Shown here piece after piece: positions 1 through 7,449 of a stretch of 10,079 bases of DNA. The notes below the pieces were generated by a model, which saw nothing but the letters and a program-made list of their open reading frames with translations, was not told the DNA's origin and ran no database searches. Made by a program: the position numbers and the translations under genes. Origin of the DNA: an uncultured Ruminococcus sp. (lineage in GTDB: Bacteria; Bacillota; Clostridia; Oscillospirales; CAG-272). Location of the stretch: assembly GCA_902796505.1 (NCBI GenBank), contig CADBPA010000053.1, positions 1 through 10,079 of the forward strand. The letters run 5' to 3'. The stretch's first letter is position 1; every line of letters starts with the position of its first letter.

Positions 1-129
1 ACGGCGCGCTCCGCCTTCGGCGTCCTGCTCGTCTGCTTCCTTCTCCCCGCCGCGCTCTCGCTTCTTTTCTCGGAGCTTCTGCGCAAGGTCGGCTGGATCA
101 AGGACGGCGACCTGCGGCTCGACCTCTGA
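1..129 (+). CDS. C-terminal end of a membrane protein (partial)
   Basis: Only the last 42 codons are in the window; the frame is open from base 1 and ends in TGA at 127-129. The visible part is one strongly hydrophobic segment of about 20 residues (FGVLLVCFLLPAALSLLFS) followed by a short polar tail (ELLRKVGWIKDGDLRLDL), as at the end of a polytopic membrane protein whose last helix precedes a cytoplasmic tail. I do not recognise the family; a transporter is a guess only. The gap to pncB is 33 nt, with no terminator hairpin and no promoter that I can see, so the two genes are probably co-transcribed. If so, a link to nicotinate or nucleobase transport is possible but not shown by the sequence. 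Confidence 0.7.
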   Translation, partial: TARSAFGVLLVCFLLPAALSLLFSELLRKVGWIKDGDLRLDL

Positions 130-162
130 TCATCCCCCAAAAACGACCGAAAGGAATCCTTT

Positions 163-1599
163 ATGAAAGCCAATCAGACTCTCCTTTGCGATTTTTACGA
201 ACTCACCATGGCCAACGGCTATTTTGAACTCGGAAAGGGCGACGAGATCGCCTATTTCGACGTCTTTTTCCGCACCGTCCCGGACGGCGGCGGCTTCGCT
301 ATTGCCGCGGGACTTGACCAGGTGATCGACTATATCAAAAATCTCTCCTTCACCGAGGAGGACGTCGCCTTCCTGCGCGAAAAGAAGATGTTCTCGGAAA
401 AATTTCTCGACTACCTTCGCAGATTCCGCTTCACGGGCGACATCTGGGCGGTCCCCGAAGGAACGCCGATCTTCCCCGGCGAGCCGATCATGACGGTGCG
501 CGCCCCCTCCATCGAGGCGCAGTTCATCGAGACCTTCGTCCTCCTCTCGCTCAACCACCAGTCGCTGATCGCCACGAAAGCCAACCGCGTCGTGCGCGCG
601 GCGGACGGCAGACCGGTCGCCGAATTCGGCTCGCGCAGAGCGCAGGGAGCGGACGGTGCGATCCTCGGTGCGCGCGCGGCGTATATCGGCGGCTGTGCCG
701 CCACCGCCTGCACCATCTCCGACCGCGACTACGCGATCCCCGCCACCGGCACGATGGCGCACTCCTGGGTGCAGATGTTCCCGACCGAGTATGAGGCGTT
801 CGTCGCCTATTGCAAGACCTATCCCCAAAACGCCACCCTCCTCGTCGATACCTACGACGTTCTGCGCTCCGGCGTTCCGAACGCGATCAAAGCCTTCCGC
901 GAGGTCCTCGTTCCGCTCGGCATCAAAAACTGCGGCATCCGGCTCGATTCGGGCGACATCACCTACCTTTCCAAAAAGGCGCGGAAGATGCTCGACGAGG
1001 CGGGCTTCCCCGAATGCAAGATCGTCGTCTCCAACTCGCTCGACGAAAACATCATCCGCGACATCATCCACCAGGGCGCGAAGATCGACTCCTTCGGCGT
1101 CGGCGAACGGCTGATCACGGCGAAATCCAGCCCGATCTTCGGCGGCGTGTATAAGCTGGTCGCCAAAGAGGAGAACGGGCGGATCGTCCCGAAGATCAAG
1201 ATCTCCGAAAACCCCGAAAAGATCACCAATCCGCATTTCAAGAAGGTATACCGCATCTACGACCGCGAGACCGGCAAGGCGATCGCCGACCAGCTCTGCG
1301 TATACGACGAGACGATCGACGAAAATCAGCCGCTCGAACTGTTCGATCCGGTCGAGACCTGGAAGACCAAGACCGTCGAAAACTACACCGTGCGCGACCT
1401 GCTCGTCCCGATCTTTAAGGACGGCGAATGCGTCTACACCTCGCCGCGCATCGGCGAGATCCGCGACTACTGCAAGGATCAGATCGATAAGCTCTGGGAT
1501 GAGGTGAAGCGGTTTGAAAATCCGCACCGGTATTACGTCGATCTGTCGCATAAGCTCTGGGATATCAAGCATCAGCTGTTGATCAACGGCGGAAAATGA
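163..1599 (+). CDS. pncB: Nicotinate phosphoribosyltransferase
   Basis: Cytoplasmic NAD-salvage enzyme (Preiss-Handler pathway): it couples nicotinate to PRPP, assisted by ATP hydrolysis, to give nicotinate mononucleotide. The 478-residue product has the usual length for the Firmicutes branch. Recognisable features in order are the N-terminal LLCDFYELTMANGYF, the EFGSRRAQGADGA segment (E154 onward), TMAHSW with H200 in the position of the histidine phosphorylated during catalysis, LVDTYD, the barrel strand RLDSGD (R260-D265), and the FGVG phosphate-binding segment at 311-314 followed by SSPIFGGVYKL. The ATG at 163 has AAGGA at 151-155, 7 nt away, and directly begins the conserved N-terminus. 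It probably shares a transcript with the membrane protein just upstream. No convincing U-tailed terminator follows it before the valS leader promoter at 1714. Codon use matches its neighbours. Confidence 0.97.
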   Translation: MKANQTLLCDFYELTMANGYFELGKGDEIAYFDVFFRTVPDGGGFAIAAGLDQVIDYIKNLSFTEEDVAFLREKKMFSEKFLDYLRRFRFTGDIWAVPEGTPIFPGEPIMTVRAPSIEAQFIETFVLLSLNHQSLIATKANRVVRAADGRPVAEFGSRRAQGADGAILGARAAYIGGCAATACTISDRDYAIPATGTMAHSWVQMFPTEYEAFVAYCKTYPQNATLLVDTYDVLRSGVPNAIKAFREVLVPLGIKNCGIRLDSGDITYLSKKARKMLDEAGFPECKIVVSNSLDENIIRDIIHQGAKIDSFGVGERLITAKSSPIFGGVYKLVAKEENGRIVPKIKISENPEKITNPHFKKVYRIYDRETGKAIADQLCVYDETIDENQPLELFDPVETWKTKTVENYTVRDLLVPIFKDGECVYTSPRIGEIRDYCKDQIDKLWDEVKRFENPHRYYVDLSHKLWDIKHQLLINGGK

Positions 1600-1713
1600 T
1601 CGCTTGCCGGCGGCGTCTTTCCCCCGGAACGAAAAACACGCGTTGTTCGGGGATCCGGCGTACCGTCTGTCCGCAAACCGATCCCTCAGGGAAAAAATGT
1701 TTTCCGAAAAGGC

Positions 1714-1742
1714 TTGACAATTCCGCCGTAATATGTTAAAAT
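1714..1742 (+). promoter_or_regulatory. Sigma-70-type promoter of the valS T-box leader
   Basis: A perfect -35 TTGACA (1714-1719) is separated by 17 nt from a -10 TAAAAT (1737-1742, five of six consensus bases). Transcription would start near 1749, just before the T-box Stem I. This is the best consensus match to a promoter in the window, and its position fits a leader of several hundred nt in front of valS. Confidence 0.85.
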
Positions 1743-1748
1743 CTTAAT

Positions 1749-2053
1749 ATCTATCATAATTCTAAAAAGGAACGACGGGGAAGAGTATCCGCCCCACTCG
1801 CCGAAGAGAAGAGACGGTCGGTGCAAGTCTTGCGAGAAAAGCGGAGAAGGTCGCCCCCGACCTGCGGAAAGAAAGGACAGCCCGGAGCGCCGAAGCGCCG
1901 CTGTCCCGGTAGAATCCGCCGTCCGCCGCGTTAAGGCCGAAGAGGAAGGAAACCGCGACTCTTTGAAAAGCCGCGCTCCTTTGAAATCGGGTGGTACCGC
2001 GTTTTGACGCCCCGAAAGCAAATCGTTGTCCGTTTGCTTTCGGGGCTTTCTTT
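1749..2053 (+). promoter_or_regulatory. T-box riboswitch (tRNA-Val sensing) of valS
   Basis: Binds uncharged tRNA-Val and allows read-through into valS when valine charging is low. Stem I: the specifier loop has the AGTA motif at 1784-1787, closed by TCCGC (1788-1792) pairing with GCGGA (1841-1845). The other side reads GAAG then GTC at 1850-1852, a valine codon, followed by the CCCC that pairs with GGGG at 1777-1780. An inner stem CTCGC/GCGAG (1797-1801 with 1832-1836) carries the AGAGA and GGTCGGTGC distal-loop sequences. A middle hairpin GGACAGC/GCTGTCC follows. The T-box sequence GGGTGGTACCGCG is at 1989-2001; its TGGT bulge can pair with the ACCA end expected of tRNA-Val. Antiterminator: CGGG (1988-1991) with CCCG (2011-2014) and GCG (1999-2001) with CGC (2008-2010). 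Specifier, gene identity and terminator all agree. Confidence 0.96.
2009..2053 (+). terminator. Regulated intrinsic terminator of the valS T-box
   Basis: A perfect 14-bp stem, GCCCCGAAAGCAAA (2009-2022) with its complement at 2033-2046, has a 10-nt loop and is followed by TTTCTTTT. Its 5' arm overlaps the 3' half of the antiterminator (2008-2014), so the two structures exclude each other, as the T-box mechanism requires. Confidence 0.95.
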
Positions 2054-2059
2054 TGTCTT

Positions 2060-2138
2060 GGCAAGCGTCGGCGGACGCGGAACGCCGATCCCGACGGATC
2101 TTTTTCCGCCTCGCTTCACCGCAAGCGCTCGAAATACA
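2060..2138 (+). repeat. 79-bp direct repeat, copy 1, in the valS leader
   Basis: Copy 1 of a 79-bp sequence repeated with an 86-bp period just after the T-box terminator. By eye the copies differ at 6 of 79 positions. The core includes GGCGGACGCGGAACGCC and ends in CTCGAAATACA. Within it CGTCGG (2067-2072) can pair with CCGACG (2091-2096). In copy 2 the same stem is kept through a G-U pair, a hint that the hairpin matters. No coding potential is recognised. Confidence 0.9.
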
Positions 2139-2145
2139 TTTTTTC

Positions 2146-2224
2146 GGCGACCGTTGGCGGACGCGGAACGCCGATCCCGACGGAGCTTTTTCCGCCTCGC
2201 TTCACCGCAAAAGCTCGAAATACA
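2146..2224 (+). repeat. 79-bp direct repeat, copy 2, in the valS leader
   Basis: Second copy of the leader repeat, separated from copy 1 by 7 nt. The remaining sequence to valS (2225-2430) has no further copy. It holds a small hairpin (CACAAAG 2223-2229 with CTTTTGTG 2240-2247) and turns AT-rich close to the start codon. I see no gene in 2054-2430. Confidence 0.9.
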
Positions 2225-2430
2225 CAAAGTATTCCTTCGCTTTTGTGGCTTTGCGATACGAAAAAATCTCTCGCCGCTCTCCCCGTTCCGTTCCGCCTCC
2301 GCTCGCCTTGCTGATTTTCAGGTGAAGAATATAAAACGTTTCATCGACTTTCTTTGCCGATCAAAGCGGCAGAAAAAGCGATAAATCATAACAAAAGTTT
2401 ACAAAATACATTCCGAAAGGATCAAATAAT

Positions 2431-5067
2431 ATGCGTAAAGAACTTCCGAAGAACTACGATCCGCTGGACTTTGAGGATCGGATCTACGCCGAATGGCAGC
2501 AGAAAGGATACTTCAAGCCGGATCCCGACAAGAAGAAAAAGCCCTTCTCGATCGTCATTCCGCCCCCGAACGTGACCGGGCAGCTTCACATGGGGCACGC
2601 GCTCGACGAAACGCTTCAGGACATCCTCGTCCGCTACAAGCGGATGCAGGGCTACTCCACCCTCTGGATCCCCGGCACCGACCACGCCGGCATCGCCACG
2701 CAGATCAAGGTCGAAGAGCAGCTTCGCGTCAACGAGGGGCTGACGAGATACGACCTCGGCCGCGAGAAATTCCTTGAGCGCGTCTGGGACTGGAAAAAGC
2801 AGTACGGCTCGCGCATCATCAACCAATTGAAGAAACTCGGCTCGTCCTGCGATTGGGATCACGAGCGCTTCACGATGGACGAGGGCTGTTCCAAAGCCGT
2901 GCGCGAGGTGTTCGTCAACCTCTATAATAAAGGGCTCATCTACCGCGGCTTCCGCATCATCAACTGGTGCCCCCATTGCCGCACCGCCCTCTCGGACGCC
3001 GAGGTCGAATATACCGAGCAGAACGGCAATTTCTGGCACATCCGCTACCCGGTGAAGGGAGAGGAAGGCCGCTTCGTCACCGTGGCGACCACCCGCCCCG
3101 AAACGATGCTCGGCGATACCGCCGTCGCCGTTCACCCGGAGGACGACCGCTACGCCGACCTTGTCGGAAAAACGCTGATCCTGCCGCTCGTCGGCCGCGA
3201 GATCCCGGTCATCGCCGACGAATACGTCGAGCGCGATTTCGGCACCGGCTGTGTGAAGATCACTCCGGCGCACGATCCGAACGACTTCGAGGTCGGCAAG
3301 CGCCACGACCTGCCGGTCATCAAGGTGATGAACGACGACGCCACCATCAGCGCAGAGTACGGCGGAAAATACGCCGGCATGGATCGCTTCGAGGCGCGCC
3401 GCGAGATGGTCAAAGATCTCGAAGAGCAGGGATACCTTGTCAAAGTCGAGCCGTGCGTGCATAACGTCGGCACCTGCTACCGCTGTAAGACCACCGTCGA
3501 GCCGCTGACCTCCGATCAGTGGTTCGTGAAAATGGAGCCGCTCGCCAAGCCGGCGCTCGAAGCCGTGACCTCCGGCGAGATCCGCTTCCGCCCCGAACGC
3601 TTCACCAAGACCTATACCAATTGGATGGAAAACTGCCACGACTGGTGCATCTCGCGCCAGCTCTGGTGGGGACACCGCATCCCGGCGTTCTACTGCGACG
3701 CCTGCGGCGAGATGACCGTCTCGAAAGAGGATATCGAGGTCTGCCCGAAGTGCGGCGCGCCGGTGCGCCGGGAGGAGGACGTGCTCGACACCTGGTTCTC
3801 CTCCGCCCTCTGGCCCTTCTCCACGCTCGGCTGGCCGGAGCAGACCGAGGATCTTGCACGGTATTATCCGACGAACGTCCTCGTCACGGGTTACGACATC
3901 ATCTTCTTCTGGGTGGCGAGAATGATCTTCTCCGGCCTCGAACACACCGGAAAGAAGCCCTTCTCGACCGTCTTTATCCACGGCCTTGTGCGTGACGCGC
4001 AGGGAAGAAAGATGTCGAAATCTCTCGGCAACGGCATCGATCCGCTGAAGATCATCGAGCAGTACGGCGCGGACGCCCTCCGCTTCGCGCTCGCCACCGG
4101 AAACGCCCCCGGCAACGATATGCGTTTCTCGGACGAGAAGATCGAATCGGCGCGCAATTTCGTCAATAAGCTCTGGAACGCCTCGCGCTTCGTGCTGATG
4201 AATCTGACCGAGGAGGACGAAGAACTGCTTGCCCTTCCCGCAGAGGAAGAACTTGCCATCGAGGACAAGTGGATCCTCTCGGAGTTCAACCGCATCGTCA
4301 GGACCGTCAACGAAAATCTCGATCACTACGAGATCGGCGTCGCCCTCGCGGAGATCTATTCCTTCACCTGGGATCGCTTCTGCGACTGGTATATCGAGAT
4401 GGCGAAGAGCCGCATCTTCGACGGCGGCAGACCCGCCCTGACCGTCAAGCGCGTCCTCGTCTACGTCCTCACCGGCATCCTGAAGCTTCTGCATCCCTTT
4501 ATGCCGTTCGTCACCGAGGAGATCTGGCAGGCTCTGCCGCACGAGGGCGAATCGATCATGATCGCGCCCTACCCGGTCTACGACGAAAAGCGCGAGTACC
4601 CCGCCGAGGAGCAGGACATCGAGCGCATCATCGCCTGCATCACCGCGATCCGTACCCGCCGCAGCGAGATGAACGTCGCCCCCTCGAAGAAGGCGAAGCT
4701 CTTCGTCGTCACCAAATACGAGGACAGCTTCCGCAACACCGAAAAATTCCTGCAGAAGCTCGCCTCGGTCTCCGAGCTTGCGATCGTCGATTCCTACCCG
4801 GCGGACGACGCCGTCTCGATCGCGACCGACGCCGGAAACCTCTATATCCCTCTCGCCGAGGTCATCGACTTTGAGAAGGAGCGCGCACGCCTGACCGCCG
4901 AGTACGAAAAGAACGAGGGCGAGATCCTGCGCGTGTCGAAGAAGCTCGAAAACGAAGGCTTCGTCTCGAAAGCGCCTGCCGCCGTCGTCGAAATGGAGCG
5001 CGCGAAACTGCAGAAATATCTCGAAATGCGCGCGTCTCTCACCGAAGCGCTCGCCAAACTGAAATAA
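2431..5067 (+). CDS. valS: Valyl-tRNA synthetase
   Basis: Class Ia aminoacyl-tRNA synthetase that charges tRNA-Val with valine and edits mischarged threonine. At 878 residues it has normal full length. Order of domains: Rossmann core with the HIGH-type signature HMGH at 53-56 in PPPNVTGQLHMGHAL; the inserted editing domain with TTRPET (220-225), GTGCVKITP (from 271) and HDPND (281-285); a connective region with a likely zinc site C422/C425/C438/C441; the KMSKS loop intact at 527-531; an alpha-helical anticodon-binding domain with WxxPFxPF-type segments around 690; and the C-terminal coiled-coil arm from about 811 that contacts the tRNA. The ATG at 2431 is preceded by GAAAGG (2415-2420), 10 nt away and slightly long. 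The T-box upstream, with a valine specifier, independently confirms identity and predicts induction by valine starvation. Confidence 0.98.
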   Translation: MRKELPKNYDPLDFEDRIYAEWQQKGYFKPDPDKKKKPFSIVIPPPNVTGQLHMGHALDETLQDILVRYKRMQGYSTLWIPGTDHAGIATQIKVEEQLRVNEGLTRYDLGREKFLERVWDWKKQYGSRIINQLKKLGSSCDWDHERFTMDEGCSKAVREVFVNLYNKGLIYRGFRIINWCPHCRTALSDAEVEYTEQNGNFWHIRYPVKGEEGRFVTVATTRPETMLGDTAVAVHPEDDRYADLVGKTLILPLVGREIPVIADEYVERDFGTGCVKITPAHDPNDFEVGKRHDLPVIKVMNDDATISAEYGGKYAGMDRFEARREMVKDLEEQGYLVKVEPCVHNVGTCYRCKTTVEPLTSDQWFVKMEPLAKPALEAVTSGEIRFRPERFTKTYTNWMENCHDWCISRQLWWGHRIPAFYCDACGEMTVSKEDIEVCPKCGAPVRREEDVLDTWFSSALWPFSTLGWPEQTEDLARYYPTNVLVTGYDIIFFWVARMIFSGLEHTGKKPFSTVFIHGLVRDAQGRKMSKSLGNGIDPLKIIEQYGADALRFALATGNAPGNDMRFSDEKIESARNFVNKLWNASRFVLMNLTEEDEELLALPAEEELAIEDKWILSEFNRIVRTVNENLDHYEIGVALAEIYSFTWDRFCDWYIEMAKSRIFDGGRPALTVKRVLVYVLTGILKLLHPFMPFVTEEIWQALPHEGESIMIAPYPVYDEKREYPAEEQDIERIIACITAIRTRRSEMNVAPSKKAKLFVVTKYEDSFRNTEKFLQKLASVSELAIVDSYPADDAVSIATDAGNLYIPLAEVIDFEKERARLTAEYEKNEGEILRVSKKLENEGFVSKAPAAVVEMERAKLQKYLEMRASLTEALAKLK

Positions 5068-5068
5068 A

Positions 5069-5122
5069 CCTCTCCCGAAAAACCGATCCTTTCCTCCCTC
5101 GGCTCTTCCGCCGGGGGAGAGG
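5069..5122 (+). terminator. Possible hairpin 3' of valS, without U-tract
   Basis: CTCCCTCGGC (5094-5103) pairs with GCCGGGGGAG (5110-5119) through a 6-nt loop, with one G-U pair. Alternatively CCTCTCCC (5069-5076) pairs with GGGAGAGG (5115-5122). A strong hairpin right after the stop codon suggests an mRNA end or a 3' stabiliser. No run of T follows, so intrinsic termination is doubtful. Confidence 0.35.
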
Positions 5123-5170
5123 AGATATGCGCTTTTGCGCGAAAGCTATGTTACGACCGTAGGGGCGGTG

Positions 5171-5227
5171 CTCCGTTCCGGCACCTATGCATATTGCGCC
5201 GCATTGGTTGATCGGAACGGCTCCGCC
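5171..5227. repeat. Internal ~55-bp unit 1 (the extra copy)
   Basis: First of three related units, 57 bp long. It shares GTTCCGG near its start and GGTTGATCGGAACGGCT near its end with the units at 5252-5306 and 5590-5644. GTTCCG and CGGAAC are inverted with respect to each other, so each unit can fold into a hairpin. This unit interrupts the left end of copy A. Confidence 0.75.
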
Positions 5228-5251
5228 CCGCCCGAAAAAGCCCGGTAACCG

Positions 5252-5306
5252 CTCTGTTCCGGTATATTGATATTGCTCCGCATTGGTTGATCGGAACGGC
5301 TCCGCC
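5252..5306. repeat. Internal ~55-bp unit 2
   Basis: Second unit, 55 bp, in the place equivalent to unit 3 of copy B. It differs from unit 3 at three positions by eye, and from unit 1 more strongly in the AT-rich loop part. Confidence 0.75.
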
Positions 5307-5542
5307 GCATTTTCCGTGCCGTTTTGCAAAACCGACTCTTTCTTCTTTTTCCTGCTCTTGCGGGCGGGGCTGAAGCACCGCCCCTACGGTGTGAGTCACG
5401 CTCCGGCGCGAAACCGGGGAAAAGCGGAAGCCTTGCTTTGCCATCTTTTTTTACGGAAAAACTTTTGCAAAAAGAGGGGCTTTCCGATTCGGAAACCTTC
5501 GGACGCACCAAACTACATCTTATCGCGAAAGCTGTGTTACAA

Positions 5543-5727
5543 CCGTAGGGGCGGTGCTTTAGCCCCGCCCGAAAAAAGCCCGGTAACCGCTCTGTTCCGG
5601 TATATTGATATTGCGCCGCATGGGTTGATCGGAACGGCTTCGCCGCATTTTCCGTGCCGTTTTGCAAAACCGACTCTTTCTTCTTTTTCCTGCTCTTGCG
5701 GGCGGGGCTGAAGCGCCGCCCCTACGG
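5543..5727. repeat. MITE/BIME-like element, copy B (intact form)
   Basis: A 185-bp element with 28-bp imperfect terminal inverted repeats at 5543-5570 and 5700-5727, differing at two positions and opening CCGTAGGGGCGG. It contains one internal 55-bp unit (5590-5644), a TTTTGCAAAA palindrome (5660-5669) and a pyrimidine-rich tract. Flanking sequence shared with copy A shows that the duplicated segment is larger than the element (5524-5770). No target-site duplication is evident by eye. The rest of 5068-5810 holds no gene that I can support. Confidence 0.8.
5590..5644. repeat. Internal ~55-bp unit 3
   Basis: The only unit in copy B. It has the same GTTCCGG and CGGAAC inverted arms as units 1 and 2. 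Confidence 0.75.
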
Positions 5728-5810
5728 TGTGAGTCACGCTCCGGCGCAAAACCGGGGCAAAGCGGAAGCCGCACCGCAAAAAAATCAAAAAAAGGACAAT
5801 CATTCTTTCC

Positions 5811-6743
5811 ATGACGCCTGAATTTTTCTTCGGCTCTCCCGAAAACGAGCCGAAAGCCGAAAACGAACTTGACCACGTCGTCTACGCCGGTCTTTACGAA
5901 GATCTGCCGGAAAACGCGCATCTCAAGATCCCCGACGGGACGGTGGAGATCGCCGAAAACGCCTTCCGGGATTTTCAGAATCTCGAGACGGTCTCGATTC
6001 CGGGAAGCGTCAAGCGGATCTCCGCCTGCGCCTTTTCGGGCTGCGCCAAGCTGCGCGCGGTCGAGTTTGCGCCGGGATGCACCGAGATCGGAGACGAGGC
6101 GTTCGCCTTCTGTCCCGAGCTGACCTCCTTCTATATGCCCGACAGCGTTCACCGTATCGGCGAGGGCTGTTTTGAGGGATGCGCGGTGCTTTCGCGGATC
6201 CGGCTCTCCGAGGCGGTCGAGACGATCGGCTCCGGCGCGTTCGCCTTCTGCTTCAACCTGCGCGACGTCACGATCCCCGACAGCTGCTATCTGCTCGAAT
6301 TCAACGCCTTCGCTTCCTGCTATTCGCTCGAAGCCGTCAAGCTTTCGGACAATATGGGGCTGATCGACGAATCGACCTTCGAGGGCTGTCGCTCGCTCAC
6401 CGCGGTGGATCTGCCGCGCCGCCTTCATAAGATCGGCAGGCGCGCCTTCAAGGGCTGCAAAAAACTCGCCTCGCTGATCCTGCCGATGGGGCTTGCCGAG
6501 ATCGGCTACGACGCCTTCGCCTCCTGCACCTCGCTCGTCCGCATCGCCATCCCGAAGGGCGTGAAGGAGCTCGAGGACCTCGACCTCTTCGGCGGATGCG
6601 ACCGCCTCGCCGAGATCTCCTTCGGCGGCTCGGCGGAAGAGTGGGAATCGCTCACGCACGGGCGCACGCTGACCGTCGAGCGATCCGATTGCAGCGTCGC
6701 CACGCCGCGTATCTCCATCCTCGACCTCAAATTCGGCGGCTGA
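5811..6743 (+). CDS. BspA-type leucine-rich repeat protein (LRR_5), cytoplasmic
   Basis: A 310-residue protein made almost wholly of leucine-rich repeats of the BspA/LRR_5 type, with core IGxxAFxxCxxLxxVxIPxxV. The AF-type anchor occurs at residues 51, 74, 97, 120, 143, 166, 189, 212 and 235, an exact 23-residue period over nine repeats, with a less regular tenth (LF at 259-260). It ends with FGGSAEEWESL, resembling the GGTxxEW tail often seen after such repeats. There is no signal peptide, membrane segment or cell-wall anchor, so unlike surface BspA proteins it should stay in the cytoplasm, presumably as a binding scaffold; the partner is unknown. The start is uncertain: AGGA at 5793-5796 is 14 nt from this ATG, longer than usual, but no better start is in frame. 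The HAD gene follows after 14 nt, so they form an operon. No clear promoter was seen upstream. Confidence 0.88.
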   Translation: MTPEFFFGSPENEPKAENELDHVVYAGLYEDLPENAHLKIPDGTVEIAENAFRDFQNLETVSIPGSVKRISACAFSGCAKLRAVEFAPGCTEIGDEAFAFCPELTSFYMPDSVHRIGEGCFEGCAVLSRIRLSEAVETIGSGAFAFCFNLRDVTIPDSCYLLEFNAFASCYSLEAVKLSDNMGLIDESTFEGCRSLTAVDLPRRLHKIGRRAFKGCKKLASLILPMGLAEIGYDAFASCTSLVRIAIPKGVKELEDLDLFGGCDRLAEISFGGSAEEWESLTHGRTLTVERSDCSVATPRISILDLKFGG

Positions 6744-6757
6744 CGGAGGACAATGCC

Positions 6758-7417
6758 ATGAAATACAAATGCCTCGTCCTCGACCACGACGACACGGTGG
6801 TGAACAGCTCGGCGACCATCCATTTTCCGAGCTTCGTCGAATATCTGAAGCTTCGCCGCCCGGCGCTTGCCGACCGCTATACCTTCGAGGACTATATCGA
6901 AAAGAATTTTCACCCCGGCATCCTCTCGCTGCTCGCCGACGAGTGCGGCCTCTCGCCCGAAGAAATGGACGAGGAGGAGAGATTCTGGCGCGAGTATGTC
7001 GAGCGGCATATCCCGGTCGCCTATCCCGGTATCGGGGAGATCATCCGGGACTTCCGCGCGGCGGGCGGTATCATCGCCGTGGACAGCCATTCCTATTCCG
7101 GCTATATCGAGCGCGATTACAAGGCGAATCGGCTCCCGATGCCCGACGTCATTTACGGCTGGGACATTCCGCCCGAACAGCGCAAGCCCTCGCCTTACAC
7201 CCTGCTCGATCTCCAGAAAAAATACCGCCTTGCCCCCTCCGAGATCCTCGTCGTGGACGATCTGAAACCCGGCTACGATATGGCGCGCGCCGCCGGATGC
7301 GATTTCGCCGCCGCCGGATGGGCGTATGCGATCCCCTCGATCGAGCGTTTTATGCGCAAAAACTGCGATTTTTATCTCAAAACCGTCGAAGAACTCGCCG
7401 CGCTCCTGCGCGCCTGA
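6758..7417 (+). CDS. HAD-superfamily hydrolase (phosphoglycolate phosphatase-like)
   Basis: A 219-residue haloacid-dehalogenase-type phosphatase. The four family motifs are visible: motif I DHDDT (nucleophile D9, acid/base D11, T13); motif II at S110 in VDSHS; motif III at K143 in RKPSPY; and motif IV DD at 167-168 in VVDDLKPGYDMARAAG. The helical segment between motifs I and II, about 80 residues long, fits a C1-type cap. These residues support phosphatase activity on a small phosphorylated molecule; the substrate cannot be read from the sequence. The ATG at 6758 has GGAGGA at 6745-6750, 7 nt away. The frame is open further upstream inside the LRR gene, but that part resembles nothing and lacks the HAD start. 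It sits 14 nt after the LRR gene and 32 nt before the YcxB-like gene, so probably a single transcript. Confidence 0.92.
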   Translation: MKYKCLVLDHDDTVVNSSATIHFPSFVEYLKLRRPALADRYTFEDYIEKNFHPGILSLLADECGLSPEEMDEEERFWREYVERHIPVAYPGIGEIIRDFRAAGGIIAVDSHSYSGYIERDYKANRLPMPDVIYGWDIPPEQRKPSPYTLLDLQKKYRLAPSEILVVDDLKPGYDMARAAGCDFAAAGWAYAIPSIERFMRKNCDFYLKTVEELAALLRA

Positions 7418-7449
7418 CGGCGGGAATTTAATCAGGAAAGGAAAATTTT

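Larger units (their letters stand above)
5157..5389. repeat. MITE/BIME-like element, copy A (with extra internal unit)
   Basis: The element begins CCGTAGGGGCGGTGCT (5157-5172) and ends with the 28-bp terminal repeat at 5362-5389, ending CCGCCCCTACGG. Compared with copy B, the inner part of the left terminal repeat is replaced by about 55 bp that is another version of a unit lying further inside the same element. The homology with copy B goes beyond the ends: 5138-5172 matches 5524-5558, and 5226-5432 matches 5563-5770 with 6 substitutions and one single-base gap by eye. No transposase is encoded, so any movement would need one from elsewhere. The GC-rich ends can each fold on themselves, so a REP/BIME-type intergenic repeat is an alternative name. 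Unique sequence separates the copies at 5433-5523. Confidence 0.8.

Noticed and set aside
1600..1713. Terminator after pncB
   Set aside because: CCCCGGAAC near 1623 can pair with GTTCGGGG near 1650 with a bulge, and CCCTCAGGG folds near 1683, but neither is followed by a T-run.
2308..2335. Second promoter for valS inside the leader (TTGCTG, 16 nt, TATAAA)
   Set aside because: The -10 is good but the -35 matches only three consensus bases. It would bypass the T-box; too weak to list without transcript data.
1991..2384. Small open frames between the T-box and valS
   Set aside because: They overlap the T-box terminator and the 79-bp repeats, lack good ribosome binding sites and give no recognisable protein.
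2422..4542. Long open frame of 706 codons on the - strand opposite valS
   Set aside because: It is an antisense shadow of a high-GC gene. The + strand frame is a complete valyl-tRNA synthetase with all motifs; the antisense protein resembles nothing.
5151..5812. Open frames on both strands in the repeat region after valS
   Set aside because: The same peptides recur because the DNA is repeated. They lie in self-complementary intergenic elements and have no supporting start signals.
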